This document shows, in pieces, positions 44,964 through 55,625 of a DNA stretch of 64,000 nucleotides. The position numbers and the translations under genes are program-made. The DNA lies in the NCBI GenBank assembly GCA_034769895.1, contig CM068370.1, positions 35,931,747 to 35,995,746 on the forward strand. The letters are read 5' to 3'. Origin of the DNA: Magicicada septendecula (Eukaryota; Arthropoda; Insecta; Hemiptera; Cicadidae). Each line of letters begins with the position of its first letter. Within the stretch, counting starts at the first letter, position 1. A model generated the notes under the pieces. That model had not been told where the DNA came from. It ran no database searches and saw only the letters and a program-made list of their open reading frames with translations.

Positions 44964-45745
44964 CAAGGGCCTCGTTTACCATTAGGCTGAATAGACTGTA
45001 GCCGAAGGCGCAAGTGTTTTGGAGGCCTAAACATTTAGGACAACAAAACAATAAAAAAAACCAAAAACATTTTTGGAAGGAAGCAAGTTTTACGAAATGG
45101 AAGAAACCGGAAAAGTTCGTAAAAATCTCTTAAAGTTCATAAAATCACATAGTATGGAATTCCCGAATGTTGAAGTAGCCTTGCGAATTCTTGAGCATGG
45201 AAGTCACAAATTGTAGCGGAGAAAGATCAACGCTAAACCGGTTGAAAAATTATTTAAGATCTACCTTAAGCCAAGAAAAATGGAATCCTTGAAACTTTTA
45301 TTCATTGGAATCGTTTTTCTGCAAAGTATTTCCTTTAAGAAAATAGTTCATCGATTTGCAACTACAAAAGCCAGAAAAATAAGCTTAGAGTAAACAAAAA
45401 TTTTCAGCAATTAATAATGGACACGAAAATTATTTTTAAAAACTTTTGTTTTTAGCGTTTTGATTTAATTTATGTAAAGGTTAGTGAAGTATGGGACTTT
45501 CATAATATTCTCGTTACTTATAATTTGTCAGTGTGTTCATGCTATTGTAATAATTAAGTGATTAAAATGGAAACAAGACGAATTTTTTTTTATACAACCC
45601 ACATGTTCCTAAATTATAAGTAGCCAATAATATCTGAGTAAATCGTCCGTAATACTCGTTGTTTGAGAGGTTTGAAGGTGGAATGTTTGGGGGGGGCCAA
45701 AAATTCACCACCCTAGGGCGCTAAAACCTTTAAGTCAGGCCCTTC
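44964..45745 (+). mobile_element. degenerate hAT transposon with transposase C-terminus
   Basis: The left end CAAGGGCCTCGTTTACC and the inverse of the right end GAAGGGCCTGACTTAAA are imperfect TIRs typical of hAT. The inside codes, with stops and frame shifts, for the hAT dimerisation region (about 45130-45395): MEFPNVEVALRI, a frame break, then LFIGIVFLQSISFKKIVHRF, ATTKARKISLE. No convincing target duplication. Confidence 0.6.
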
Positions 45746-46059
45746 GTGAGAGAAACTTTAAATGCAAAATGGTGGGTGATTTATCAGGATCTGTAAGAGT
45801 TAAGATTTTGTGTATCATTACAGTACAGAGATATACATTCATTTATGCCCTAATCATTTTTACATTCTAGGAGAAAAAATAACATAAAGTGGGCTTGAGG
45901 AATACCAAAAGATAATGAAGAGAATTATATGGACTTCTTTATGCCTATAATTTTAAAAATCGTTACTAAATATACAGTAATATTAGTAAATGTGTTAATA
46001 TATAGGTAGCAGTGTACTTGTATTAATATAGGCGTACATGTGATGATCACACATTTATA
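45746..46059. other. nothing recognised
   Basis: AT-rich, no feature. Confidence 0.4.
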
Positions 46060-46640
46060 CGAGGATTGTTCAATAGAAACACGTTTGATCTGCGCAGCCG
46101 TGATTTCGTCCCCATAGCAATGGAATACATTTGTTTATATTGTCTGTTTAAGTACTAGTGACGACGCGTCTGTCAAAAATACTTGCAGTTTGCTCTTTTC
46201 TAAGCGTTGTGACTGAGTTGAAAAATGGCATCTATGATAGAAAATCCGTCCAAAAATAATCTACGTGTCGTTATTCAGTTTTTGGCCGATGAGGGGCGTC
46301 AGGCAATGGAAAAATTTCCGTTCGGGCTTATCATTACAGCATTTGATGCGCTATCAACAACAAGGTAATGCCTTTCTACACCAAATTGTTGCCGGTGATG
46401 AGTCTTGGTGTTATCACTACGAGCCAGAATCCAAACGTCAGAATATAGGCCTACAGTGGAAACAGGCACAATCTCCGAAGGGGAAAAAATGTCGGTCTCA
46501 ACCTTCGGCAAGAAAAGTAATGGTGACCGTATTTTTTTATTATCAGGGTGTGCTGCCACAGCCATCGTTATTTACAAGCCATGAAGTGCGAAAAGTGGCA
46601 ACATCGCTTGTGGGCCTACTTTCTGTGCTAGTTTGCTAAA
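46060..46640 (+). pseudogene. mariner element remnant with part of transposase
   Basis: A mariner-type left end CGAGGATTGTTCAATAGAAA follows TA at 46058. The transposase start MASMIENPSKNNLRVVIQFL (near 46225) is fused by deletion to the catalytic domain: RYQQQGNAFLHQIVAGDESW, CYHYEPESKRQ, then QPSARKVMVTVFF (46350-46550). The GDESW motif contains a catalytic Asp and QPSAxKVM is a hallmark mariner block. The C-terminus and right TIR are lost. Confidence 0.8.
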
Positions 46641-46983
46641 CGTGCTTATGAAGGAAGCCTGCAAAGTTATTCTTTTTAATTATTTTTCTTGTTGCATATA
46701 AATTATATAGTGTATAGTGTTGTTATTACTTTCTAGAATGACGTCAATGTTAGTGGTAAGAGACTTGTGGACTGTTTAATAGTGTTGGAAAAAAACGTTA
46801 ACTTTGTTAACCTAGAAAAGGTATGTATCTTTTCCATCGATATCTTTTCATTCACATCAGCATTATATATTTCTAATAGATTATCATTTTATACGGAGTT
46901 ATTGTGTATTACGTTATGTCAAAAAAAAAATGCTACCTTAGTGCATATCAAGCCAAATATGATTTTATTTTCAGTGGGCAAAT
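46641..46983. other. flank of the P-type gene
   Basis: A tttattttcag at 46964-46974, just before the THAP ATG, resembles a 3' splice site. An upstream exon was not identified. Confidence 0.35.
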
Positions 46984-47313
46984 ATGCCGCGGAAGTGTTG
47001 CGTGCCTGGCTGTAAAAGCAATTATCAATCAACTTTGGTGAATGACAGTAAATGTATAACAACTTTTTCGTTTCCCAAAGAAGACAAAAGACGATATCAA
47101 TGGATTCGTGCGATTCCAAGGGGAAAATGGACACCTTCAGGGTGTGCAGTAGTGTGTCGCAAACATTTTAATGATAGTGACGTGATTTGTTTTGATAAAC
47201 TTCTTCGGCCAGATGGATCAACAGAGCAAATACCTCTGCGACGTCCAAAATTAAAGGAGACAGCAGTTCCTTGTATATTTCCAAACTTGCCTAATTATTT
47301 AAGTTCCAAATAA
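46984..47313 (+). pseudogene. THAP domain of a P-type (THAP9-like) transposase
   Basis: MPRKCCVPGCKSNYQS opens a C2CH THAP zinc finger: CVPGC at residues 6-10, the invariant region KRRYQWIRAIPR, CRKHF near residue 59, and the AVPCIF box near residue 95 that closes THAP domains (AVPTIF in the family). THAP domains of P transposases bind element DNA. An in-frame TAA at 47311 separates it from the next ORF, which is in the same frame, so the two were one protein or two exons. Confidence 0.85.
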
Positions 47314-47325
47314 ACTCCCGCAAGA

Positions 47326-48225
47326 ATGGATCCAGAAGAAAGGCACAAGAAAATATTTGATGCCCACAGTAAATTAATTGATAATTTGTTAAAAAAAGAT
47401 TTGATCAATAGTTTTGAACAACTAAAAAATGAATATGCTTGTAATGTCAAGCTTTTTAATTGGGAGGTGAAGATGTTAAATAATAAATTATATTGTTATA
47501 TTTTAAATGCGGAAGAGTTTCTATCAATTGAAACTAGTATTGTAATTGATAGTAACCTTAAAATACAAGTGTTTTTGAAAGATAATGAATTATCACATTC
47601 GGATTTACAATGGATTCTTGCAGTTGATATGAAATTAAATAGGTGGTCACAGCTGACCAATATATTGTCATATTATAAAAATATTTCAGATGTTAAACTG
47701 GAACAGCCAGACATCAGTAGTTTATTAAAAAAAAGTCTCACTGTTCTTGAAGAAGCTAATAAAATAGCAGAAGACAAAGAATTTGTGTATAGCAAACAAT
47801 TACATATAATTAGTGATCAAGTCAAGCAGTTAGTTAACAATGTTAGAAAATATTCATCTTCTACCATAATATTTGATTTTATGATAAACTGTCAATCCCC
47901 ATCATGCTATAATTTGATTAGTGATTTTTTGTTTTTACCGACAAGAAGATATTTACAAAGTATATCTTTAGTTTAAGTGTTTCTCCTGCTACTGATACAA
48001 ACGATAACAACTATTTAAAAAACATAGCAAAATCTATAAATAATACTGAAAAGGTTGTAGCACTTTTGATAGATGAGATATATTTAACAGCACGTTTAGA
48101 TTATAAATCTCAAAGTATTGTTGGCTGTGCTAATAACAATAAAAATGTTGCCAAAACAGCATTGACAACGCCACTGCGGCCCAACGTCATTTCATATCTA
48201 GATTCATACAATATCTAGTTACAAG
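47326..48225 (+). pseudogene. P-type transposase body (frameshifted, 3'-truncated)
   Basis: ORF 47326-47976 contains a coiled-coil-like N-terminal part and the block SPSCYNLISDFLFLPTRRYL, which corresponds to the conserved Y-x-x-L-x-x-F-L-x-L-P-x-x-R-x-L segment of P transposases. A one-base frameshift near 47960 is followed by KVVALLIDEIYLTARLDYKS and SIVGCANNNKNVAKTAL, where the DE pair belongs to the RNase-H-like catalytic core. Similarity stops at about 48170 and the C-terminal half is missing, so it is inactive. Confidence 0.8.
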
Positions 48226-48281
48226 GTCAAAATAACGCAAATTTATATTGCAAGTATGTGTGTACTTCTGTGAGTAATGTA

Positions 48282-49130
48282 CGAGGTTTGATCAAAAAGT
48301 TCGTGCAATTTTACAATTCCACCGCTACAACTGTCCGATTAAAAAACTTTTTATGTGATGCGGTGCACATGTTAGTGGCAATCATCTAAAATTGTAGTCC
48401 TATTTGATGCACAGTTTAGATTCCACAGTCATAGGTGTATTAGCCGATAGGTCGAAGAACATGGATTAAATTTTGTGTAAACTGTGATACACTGCTCTGT
48501 CCTGGAAAACGTGTTCAGAAGGCTTCTGGCGAGACTTCTGTATGTGAAGAAGCGGTTTACAAGCTTCAAAGAGTGCCGTAAATTAGCTGAAGATCGTGGT
48601 TGTCAGATGAAGATTATGTTTTGTGTGCCACGAAATTTCATCGCCAGGCGCAGCGGTAAATAAAGAGTACTATTTGGACAATTTACGCCATTTGTACGAA
48701 GCTATTCGTAGAAAACGACCAGATTTACGGAAGAATAATTTATGAAAATTACTGCCCGATAACTGTGCCTGGACGTACGTCATTGCTTGTTAAGAATTTT
48801 GCCAGGCTAGGCAAAAGATGCGTCATAATGATGACACGGCAACTGACGTATTCAACAGACGTGTCCCAACGCGATCTTTCCTGCTCGCAATAATGATAAT
48901 TTCCACGAAAGAACGATTCGCGACCGTTGAAGACGTAAAACGAAAATCGCTAAGCGAGCTCAAGGATGTAGGCCTACCAAAAAGTGTATGCTTGAGATAT
49001 TTTGAAGACTGCAAAACGGCTGGCTTAATCGTGTTACATTCGACCGAGACTACTTTGAAGGGGGCGTCATAAATGAAGCCATAGTTTTTAAAATAAACAC
49101 GAACTGCATGGACTTTTTGATCAAACCTGG
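48282..49130 (+). mobile_element. mariner element, degenerate, TA-flanked (849 bp)
   Basis: Left TIR CGAGGTTTGATCAAAAAGTT and inverse right TIR CCAGGTTTGATCAAAAAGTC, each next to TA (48280-48281 and 49131-49132). The inside keeps VNKEYYLDNLRHLYEAIRRK (about 48657-48725), DNCAWTYV (the D of the HDNAxxH block), and the C-terminus RFATVEDVKRKSLSELKDVG in 48818-49072. Frameshifts and internal deletions make it inactive. Confidence 0.88.
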
Positions 49131-49164
49131 TAAGTATACAAGTAGGAGCACAGAGTTTTAGACT

Positions 49165-49430
49165 GTATTTGAAATATCTAGCAGGGTGTTTGGCCGTGGT
49201 CTAAGGTTTAGGTACGTTCAAAGTTCAAACCAAACATTTCAGCAGCACCACTGGCTGCCACCTTCAGTGGATATTCGAGTCAACCTAACGCGGGGTGTAG
49301 TACGCCAGGGTGAAGGCAGCCAGTGGTGTTGCTGAAACGTTTGCTTTGAACGTAAAACCTTAGACCACGGCCAAACACCCTGCTAGATATTTCAAATACA
49401 ACTGACACCGGCCGTGAAAGCCTTAGAACA
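49165..49430. mobile_element. fold-back MITE with perfect 45-bp arms
   Basis: 49165-49209 is exactly the inverse of 49355-49399. Inside, a second pair (gcagcaccactggctgcca, and its inverse near 49318-49336) extends the stem. The right terminus accggccgtgaaagccttag is the family end. Confidence 0.85.
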
Positions 49431-50229
49431 ATATAACAGAGTTTTAGACTTTAATACTTGAAACTCTTTCGCACGTTACTTTTAAATTGCACAATACTGT
49501 GTGTGACATAAAACCCATCGTCAGTTGCGTTAATACCCGAGACCGGTAGTGGATCTCGACGGCTGCTACTGCTGCTGTCGCTGTTTGGTCTCGTACGGAG
49601 GCGACTTTCTCTAAAAACACTTTCTTCGTCTTTGACCTCGGCTCTTGAAGTTACTTTTACATAACTCGGCGCAATATCTACAGTCACACAACTTTCACTT
49701 CTTCAACAACAACAACAAACAACACGGATCGGTTCAACAAGGCAGTTTGAACGCTATCAACGTAGCACGGCTGTACAATAAACAAGTGAATGTTATCATC
49801 AGAACAAAGAAGAGTTGACGTTTCACTTTGACGAGCGGTGATGCAACAAGTCCATCGTCAGTGCGTGCCAGCTCGGTTACGTCTGATAGCGTAATTAATG
49901 ACGTCAACGTACCGTAGATTAATAACAACAGTACGCCGCCGCGCCGGTAACCTTACGTATTCATCCAGTCCTCTGGTTCAAGGATGAAAATAATAGTAAC
50001 AAAGACAACAGAACGCGTAAATTAGCAGGAGAAAATACGGTTTTGAAATTTTAAGGATTCGTTTCATTTATTCCTTTTTTTTTATGTTAAATCTGGTCTG
50101 TAAGACCAACCGTTAACTTATCTCCAATACCTCTTAATACTAAATAGGCCTACATATCAGCCTAATTAAGCCCAGTGACATTCTTTAGTTAGTTCTGTTG
50201 TTCTTAACTAAACACTCTCACCCGCGCAC
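49431..50229. other. mostly unassigned; hinge-like scraps
   Basis: cccatcgtcagtt near 49513 and ccatcgtcagtgcgtgcc near 49852 resemble fold-back hinges. A (CTG)n-like run sits at 49562-49580. No gene. Confidence 0.4.
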
Positions 50230-50580
50230 AATGCTCTGCTTTTATACCACAAAACACTACACAAGTTCAAATGGCTTTGTTCTCTTCAGTCTTCGGAACA
50301 CGCGTTGATTGTCCAGCAGCTGAAGAACTGCATTTTCGTGGAGGTGAAGCATTCCTTCATGCTTCTTCGCAAACCTTTTAATCTCTTCTTTAATTATTGG
50401 AATACATAGATCTCTGTGGATGTCGGCATTTCTAACATACCGTGGTGCATTCACCATGGTCCGCAAAACTTTGTGTTGGAATGTTTGTATTATCCTGATG
50501 TTACTATATTTCGCCCACCCCCAGAGTCTGAATACGAGTGCACACATTTCATTAGCTAGGGAGTGTTTTTTATTAATTTT
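50230..50580 (-). mobile_element. jockey-like LINE, end of RT ORF
   Basis: The minus-strand ORF 50257-50547 reads LWGWAKYSNIRIIQTFQHKV, LRTMVNAPRYVRNADIHRDL, IKRFAKKHEGMLHLH and RRLKRTKPFELV. This is the standard C-terminus of jockey-clade polymerases, including the final RLKRxKPFELV. The frame is open over 96 codons; the element is 5'-truncated. Confidence 0.85.
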
Positions 50581-50639
50581 TTAACCGTTTAGAACATGGA
50601 CAACATTCTATTTTTGACCATAACATGCTCCCTGTTATT

Positions 50640-50790
50640 GAGTTTTCGAAGGCTTTCACGGTCGGCGTCAATACTATATGGCGTGATATTATGCCGTGGT
50701 TTTATGGTTCTAGAACCATACGTTTCGGGCTCCCGAGACAATGATAGAAATGGAGAACCGACCATAGCATACTGTTACTGTGGAACAGGC
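50640..50790. mobile_element. half of a fold-back MITE
   Basis: cgaaggctttcacggtcggc is the family left end. It is followed by atgccgtggttttatggttc, then atacgtttcgggctcccgag (hinge). The mirrored arm is absent. Confidence 0.65.
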
Positions 50791-50810
50791 TTGTAGCCTT
50801 TTCTGGAAGG

Positions 50811-50840
50811 AAGAAGAAGAAGAAGAAGAAGAAGAAGAAG
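50811..50840. repeat. (AAG)n microsatellite
   Basis: About ten AAG triplets preceded by cttttctggaaggaag, compatible with a LINE tail. Confidence 0.75.
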
Positions 50841-51169
50841 GAAATGCATATCGACGCTGTTGACTATTTGCTTACTTCGCCAGGAAACATTCTTTTTTAA
50901 GGGTTTGTCCATCTTAAAAATGAAAAACCATACCACATTATGTTTCCATGTTAATATTACTACATTACATGTTATAAACCATCACAAGCAGTGCTAACGA
51001 CATAAATTTCAGCATTTACGTCACAACTTTAAGAGCCATGTATCCGGCCTTACAATTAAATATCGGTATGGAGAACCCTACACGACTTCCATGTTCTAAG
51101 ATTTATACTTAAAATCAGTTTCGAAATAAAATATTTCTATAGGAACTTCTTCTTTCTACTTCTTGCTTC

Positions 51170-51330
51170 AGCTTTAACCACAGAACTGTGGTCACTAACG
51201 TATACCACCTCACGTTAGCGCACTCGATTTTCACTGACGATGGATAGTCGATGGCACTGCCGAAACGTCTGGTTTTGCAGAAAACATTGGGCGACGGCCA
51301 AACAGCCTGGAAAGGAATTTCAACAACAAA
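51170..51330. mobile_element. half of a fold-back MITE
   Basis: actgtggtcactaacgtata, cacctcacgttagcgcactc, ttcactgacgatgg and ggcactgccgaaacgtctgg align with 54285-54365. It ends gacggccaaacagcctgg. Confidence 0.65.
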
Positions 51331-52184
51331 CTACTTCTTTGTTGCCGATAACGTAGTACACATATAAAAAACTATCCCTTACCCCTACAAACTATCATTT
51401 TCACTTATAGATATTTCATCTACCTTTCTACAGTGGATTATTATGATCTTCTTTTCGGGATACTTTATTTATCAAAATTAAATACTTTACTCTCGTTAAA
51501 ACATAAAATGTTGCAGGTAAACTACCCCTTCCCGTTAACTGATCTTTACCAAAATCAACAGCCCTTGAGTCCTCTAAAATTTAGGCATGCATGCAAAATA
51601 TTATCTGATTCTGTTTGAACTTTTGGGAGTTATCGTTCGCCATATAAAAAATTCTACACACAGACACAGAGGCACTTTTCGAAATATGACTTTTCTTCAT
51701 GTTTTGAGGGTAGTACTATCAGAATCAGACCTTATCTCGAACACGATTTTTTTCCCCATAACCATACTTCCATTTCTTTATGGAACCTTGAAGTAAAAAA
51801 TCAGTCCGTTCAAGCGGTTACCATCTAAATCGGTATTTTTAGATCTGCTGGCAACATGTCTGCGCTTAACTTTGGGATACGTGACAGAAATCCCAATTTT
51901 TTTATACCTAATTTGAAAAGTGGTAGTTATAATAACTATTTCTATATTTAACTGGTTATACAGAATAACCCTGAAAATTAATTAGCTGAGTGTCATGAAA
52001 ACCCAAAGAAATGTGAGATTTCGAAAAACAGAAGTCACCTTACTTTTCTAGAAGGACGTGGTTTGTTAATCTAAAGAAGAAAATTTATTGTATTGTTAAA
52101 CAGTTATTGTGAACTCAATTCATTTATACCTTTGATGATTTGATATGATCAGTGAAACGTACGTCAGGTGAATTCAATAATAAA
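51331..52184. other. nothing recognised
   Basis: AT-rich with chance ORFs. Confidence 0.4.
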
Positions 52185-52348
52185 TTGTTGTTGTTGTTGT
52201 TGTTGTTCTTCTTCTTCTTCTTCTTCTTCTTCTTCTTCTCCTCCTCCTCCTCCTCCTCCTCCTCCTCCTCCTCCTCCTCCTCCTCCTCCTCCTCCTCCTC
52301 CTCCTCCTCCTTCTTCTTCTTCTTCTTCTACTTCTTCTTCTCTTCAAG
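52185..52348. repeat. compound microsatellite (TTG)n(TTC)n(TCC)n(TTC)n
   Basis: Four blocks in order, about 160 bp, abutting the 3' end of the minus-strand LINE-c. In element orientation it reads GAA, GGA, GAA, CAA. Ser/Pro/Phe-run ORFs across it are artefacts. Confidence 0.9.
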
Positions 52349-53100
52349 TATTAGGTTATATAAACCTGTTCCGGCACCCACCTCATCATCGGACAACCCA
52401 CGTCTCTTCTACCAATGGCTTTATAGTTCAGTGCCGCTTTCAGCAATCGATCCTCCGTCATCCTTTGCAGATGATCCCACCATTGTCTTCTGTAAATTGA
52501 AATAATTTCATTTATGCCCTTTACTCAGATTTCTGCTCTGATATCCTCATTCCTTATTCAATCTGATAACGTATAATTTAAAGTATTTCGAAGAATCTGC
52601 ATTTCACCACTCTGAATCTTTCCGTATTCTTTTTTGTCATGACCCACGCCTCACTCGCATAAATCAACGTGGGTATTGCAATTGTCTTATAAAATTTCAT
52701 CCTTGTGCTGGGTCTTGTTTTATTTCTAAGATTTCTATGAATCGTACCACAAATATGCCTAAATTTATTCATCTTCTCTTTTATATTATATTCAGATTCA
52801 TAGCTTACAGCACATCCGAGACATTTGCAACTGCTTACTTGTTCTAAAGTGATGTTTATAACTATCTTAGTCCTCACTGGATATTTATCTTTAAACTCCA
52901 TGATTTTGGTATTTCTTACTCAAATTGTCAGTGAGCACTCTCTTGCCATTTCTGGTAATTGAAACATAGCTCTTTGTAAATCATTCTCATTTTCTTGAAT
53001 AAGAATTATGTCATCAGCATATAGCAGGGAACCCATACAAATTGTTCCGTTAAGCTATACTCCCGAAGTCTCTCTGGATTTCCATGCTTTCAACATGTCG
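52349..53100 (-). mobile_element. LINE-c fragment with YADD box
   Basis: The longest LINE-c copy. The minus strand reads GSLLYADDIILIQENENDLQ (YADD at about 53010-53022), a stop, then 52578-52901 VINITLEQVSSCKCLGCAVS, KFRHICGTIHRNLRNKTRPS, RMKFYKTIAIPTLIYASEAW. The end matches 25640-26130. YADD is the catalytic metal-binding box of reverse transcriptase. Confidence 0.85.
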
Positions 53101-53451
53101 CCAATGTATTAAATTTTACTTGTAGAAGTATTTAATGTTTGAAGACCTTTCATAATATAGAAAACCTGGAAGAACTATTGAAGAGTTACATAGAAAATAT
53201 TAAACAATTGTATATATTACACTGTTGATTCTTTTTCCAGTTCGAGAAAGCTTATCTTACAAAGTAATAATTAACGTAAGATAATTGAACAATTATGGTA
53301 TTAATAACTAATTACCAGTGTCTTAAGTATGTTTGATATAAGAGTAAAGTGAATATTAATGCAAATTCGAATTTAATATTTACTCTGATTGATATTTACT
53401 CTGAGTCGATGTGGTGCATCAACTTATAAAAATTTTATTCAAAATATAAAC

Positions 53452-53605
53452 TCGGCATCTTCATAATTTTACGAAATTAATATCTCTTCACACAACTTGC
53501 AAATTTCGGACCGCTTTCAATACGTTTGTAACCTATGCTTGTAAAAAAAAACTTCACATAATGCTAACAGTTATGTATATTTGTGAAAACTATTAACTAT
53601 AGTGT
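53452..53605. repeat. dispersed direct repeat, upstream copy
   Basis: ctcggcatcttcataatttt, aatatctcttcacacaactt, gcaaatttcg and gtgaaaactattaactata recur at 55484-55625 in the same orientation, about 2.03 kb downstream. No known family recognised. Confidence 0.7.
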
Positions 53606-53734
53606 ATGTGGACAGACTTTATATTATTCGAAAAAAGTCCGATTAATATAAATTGACGAAGTGAGTAAGTATAAGAGTTAGAGTAGCCTATGTGTATCGA
53701 TATTAATGATCGATTTTTTGTTTTTCTGTTGCAG

Positions 53735-53830
53735 CGGAATGGATCAAACAGCCGTGCAAAAAGAATGACACGAATCTAAACAACTGCATCGCAGAGGTGT
53801 TCCAGAACATGTTTCCGTATATGGCGAAAG
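53735..53830 (+). CDS. exon of a takeout/JHBP-family secreted protein
   Basis: A pyrimidine-rich tract and ttgcag end at 53734 and a GT donor (gtaggc) starts at 53831. The 96-bp stretch is open in the frame EWIKQPCKKNDTNLNNCIAE, VFQNMFPYMAK. The pattern I-K-x-P-C-x-x-x-D-x-N-L-N-x-C-I...P-x-x-x-K-G is the conserved N-terminal disulfide region of insect takeout / haemolymph juvenile-hormone-binding proteins, in which the two Cys are linked. The family binds small lipids in haemolymph or sensilla. Both introns are phase 1, and the first base of the following Gly codon is the last base of the exon. Signal-peptide and downstream exons are not recognisable in the window, so the downstream intron is probably over 10 kb. 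Confidence 0.78.
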
Positions 53831-54089
53831 GTAGGCAAACCCTGTTCCTGAAAGCTGCTGCTAGTTTGTTATTGATATGTAACTACGTAATGAGTTGATT
53901 TCGACGTCTTTTGCCCGCAGAAATACCACAAGTAGTGTCTAGAGATCATGAGAACATTTGAACATTCAGAGGGGGGGGGCGATCAGAGTCCATTTTACCA
54001 AACTTTAGAAGAGACAAAAACGAAGTTTTTCTTTTAATCAATGACATACATTTTTACAAACATAGATGAGTGCATGTTGTTAAAATGAA
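53831..54089. other. intron start, nothing else recognised
   Basis: Begins with the gtaggc donor of the exon. A G-run lies at 53970-53979. Confidence 0.5.
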
Positions 54090-54465
54090 TTCCCGGACTG
54101 TTTGGTCGTGGTCCATTGTTTTCAACTAAAACAGACGTTTAGACAGTACTATCGACTGCCCTCATCAGTGTAAAATACCAAAGGAAATTGTACTCATATA
54201 TACACTTCATATGCTTCCACGGCCGGACTGTTTAAGGTTACACGGCAGTACTGTGGTTAAGGCTCAATACTGTGGCACCGTGTCTCTAACGTGTACCACC
54301 CTACGTTAGCAAAGCTCGAATTTTACACTGATGATGGCAGTCGATGGTACTGTTGAAACGTCTGTTTTAGTTGAAAACAATGGACCACGGCCAAACAGCT
54401 CGGCCGTGTAAGCCTACGAAGTACGATATAGATGAGTACAATTTCCTTTGGTATTTTACACTAAC
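54090..54465. mobile_element. compound fold-back element with outer 30-bp inverted repeat
   Basis: A complete AGGCTTTCACGGCCGG-family unit (54212 gcttccacggccgg to 54420 cggccgtgtaagcctacg) lies between perfect 30-bp inverted repeats at 54168-54197 and 54432-54461. A partial unit (gtttggtcgtggtccattgt, cagacgtttagacag) precedes it at 54100-54160. It lies inside the presumed intron. Confidence 0.75.
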
Positions 54466-55483
54466 TCACAATATGTTTAGTATAGAAAATAAAGAAATAA
54501 AATGATACATCTGGTATAAAGAAATAATTTTGTAATTAAATGTCCAAGGTCTTGCTCAAAATATCTTATCTCTTCCTCTTTTTTTATTTTTAATTCGATT
54601 CTTCATATCTAAAACAGAACTAAAATAGTAAACAACATTAGCACAGGTTGTGACTTGAATTCTCCCCCGTCTAGGCTAGTAGACTCTGTCGTTTCCCCCC
54701 GACCCGCGGTGACTGATCATTTATCCCACTTGTCACATTTCTTTATGACCTTATTACAGCGGACTGGAAGCGTTTTTCACCATTCTCATCCACAAGGTAG
54801 ATAGATCTCAACCAAACCTGTCTATTGGCGTTAAAAACTCCGACCTGAACTCTACCCCCCCCCCACCTCTCTAAATATTCCCTGTACATATCCCCCCCCC
54901 CCCAGATCCTGTACAATATCACGAGGAAAGTTATGTGATCTATTTGTTTAAACCTTTTCAGATTTCAAGTCTGTATCCAACAGAAATTGTCCACTTTTGT
55001 AAGCATTAACTGTTTAAAAGTGTACACTTTATTTCATTAAAAGGATTATTTACCGTAATTAAATTTTATCTAATAACATCGTTTCAAAAATGACAAAAAT
55101 AAAGGGAAAGATGAAAAATTAAGGTTGTATATGTAGGGCAGGACAATTTTAGCAAAAATTATATACTCGTATTATATTTCAGTGAATTCATTATAAAAAC
55201 TATTTTGAATTAATTCTTCTCTCTTTCTCATACAAAAAGTGGACCAAAAATTGTTTGAATCGCTAAACCCCCATGAGGTATCTAATTAAAGAGAATGTTA
55301 ACCGAAATCTCAGTATAGTATGTATTATTGGATAGTTCAAATGTTGCAAACGTCAGAGATCAAAGAAAGGATTAAAAGTTTTTAAAACAAATTGTAAAAG
55401 TCCATGTCTGATATCAGAGTAAATGAATTTTGATTGAAATCGGACTGTAATGTTGTTACCTCTGATTGTACAAGTCTATTTGG
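54466..55483. other. C-run containing unassigned sequence
   Basis: Runs of C at about 54856-54866 and 54892-54903. No gene or repeat partner. Confidence 0.4.
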
Positions 55484-55625
55484 ATTCGGCATCTTTATAA
55501 TTTACGAAACCAATATCTCTTAACACAACTTGCAAATTTCGAATCCCTTTCAATAAGTCTGTTTGGAAAAACAGCTTCACATATTGCTATCAGTTATGTA
55601 TTTTTGTGAAAACTATTAACTATAC
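55484..55625. repeat. dispersed direct repeat, downstream copy
   Basis: Partner of 53452-53605. No exon follows it at the equivalent distance. Confidence 0.7.

Noticed and set aside
52152-52505. Ser-, Pro- and Phe-run ORFs of 110-117 codons
   Set aside because: They cross the compound microsatellite and the antisense of LINE-c.
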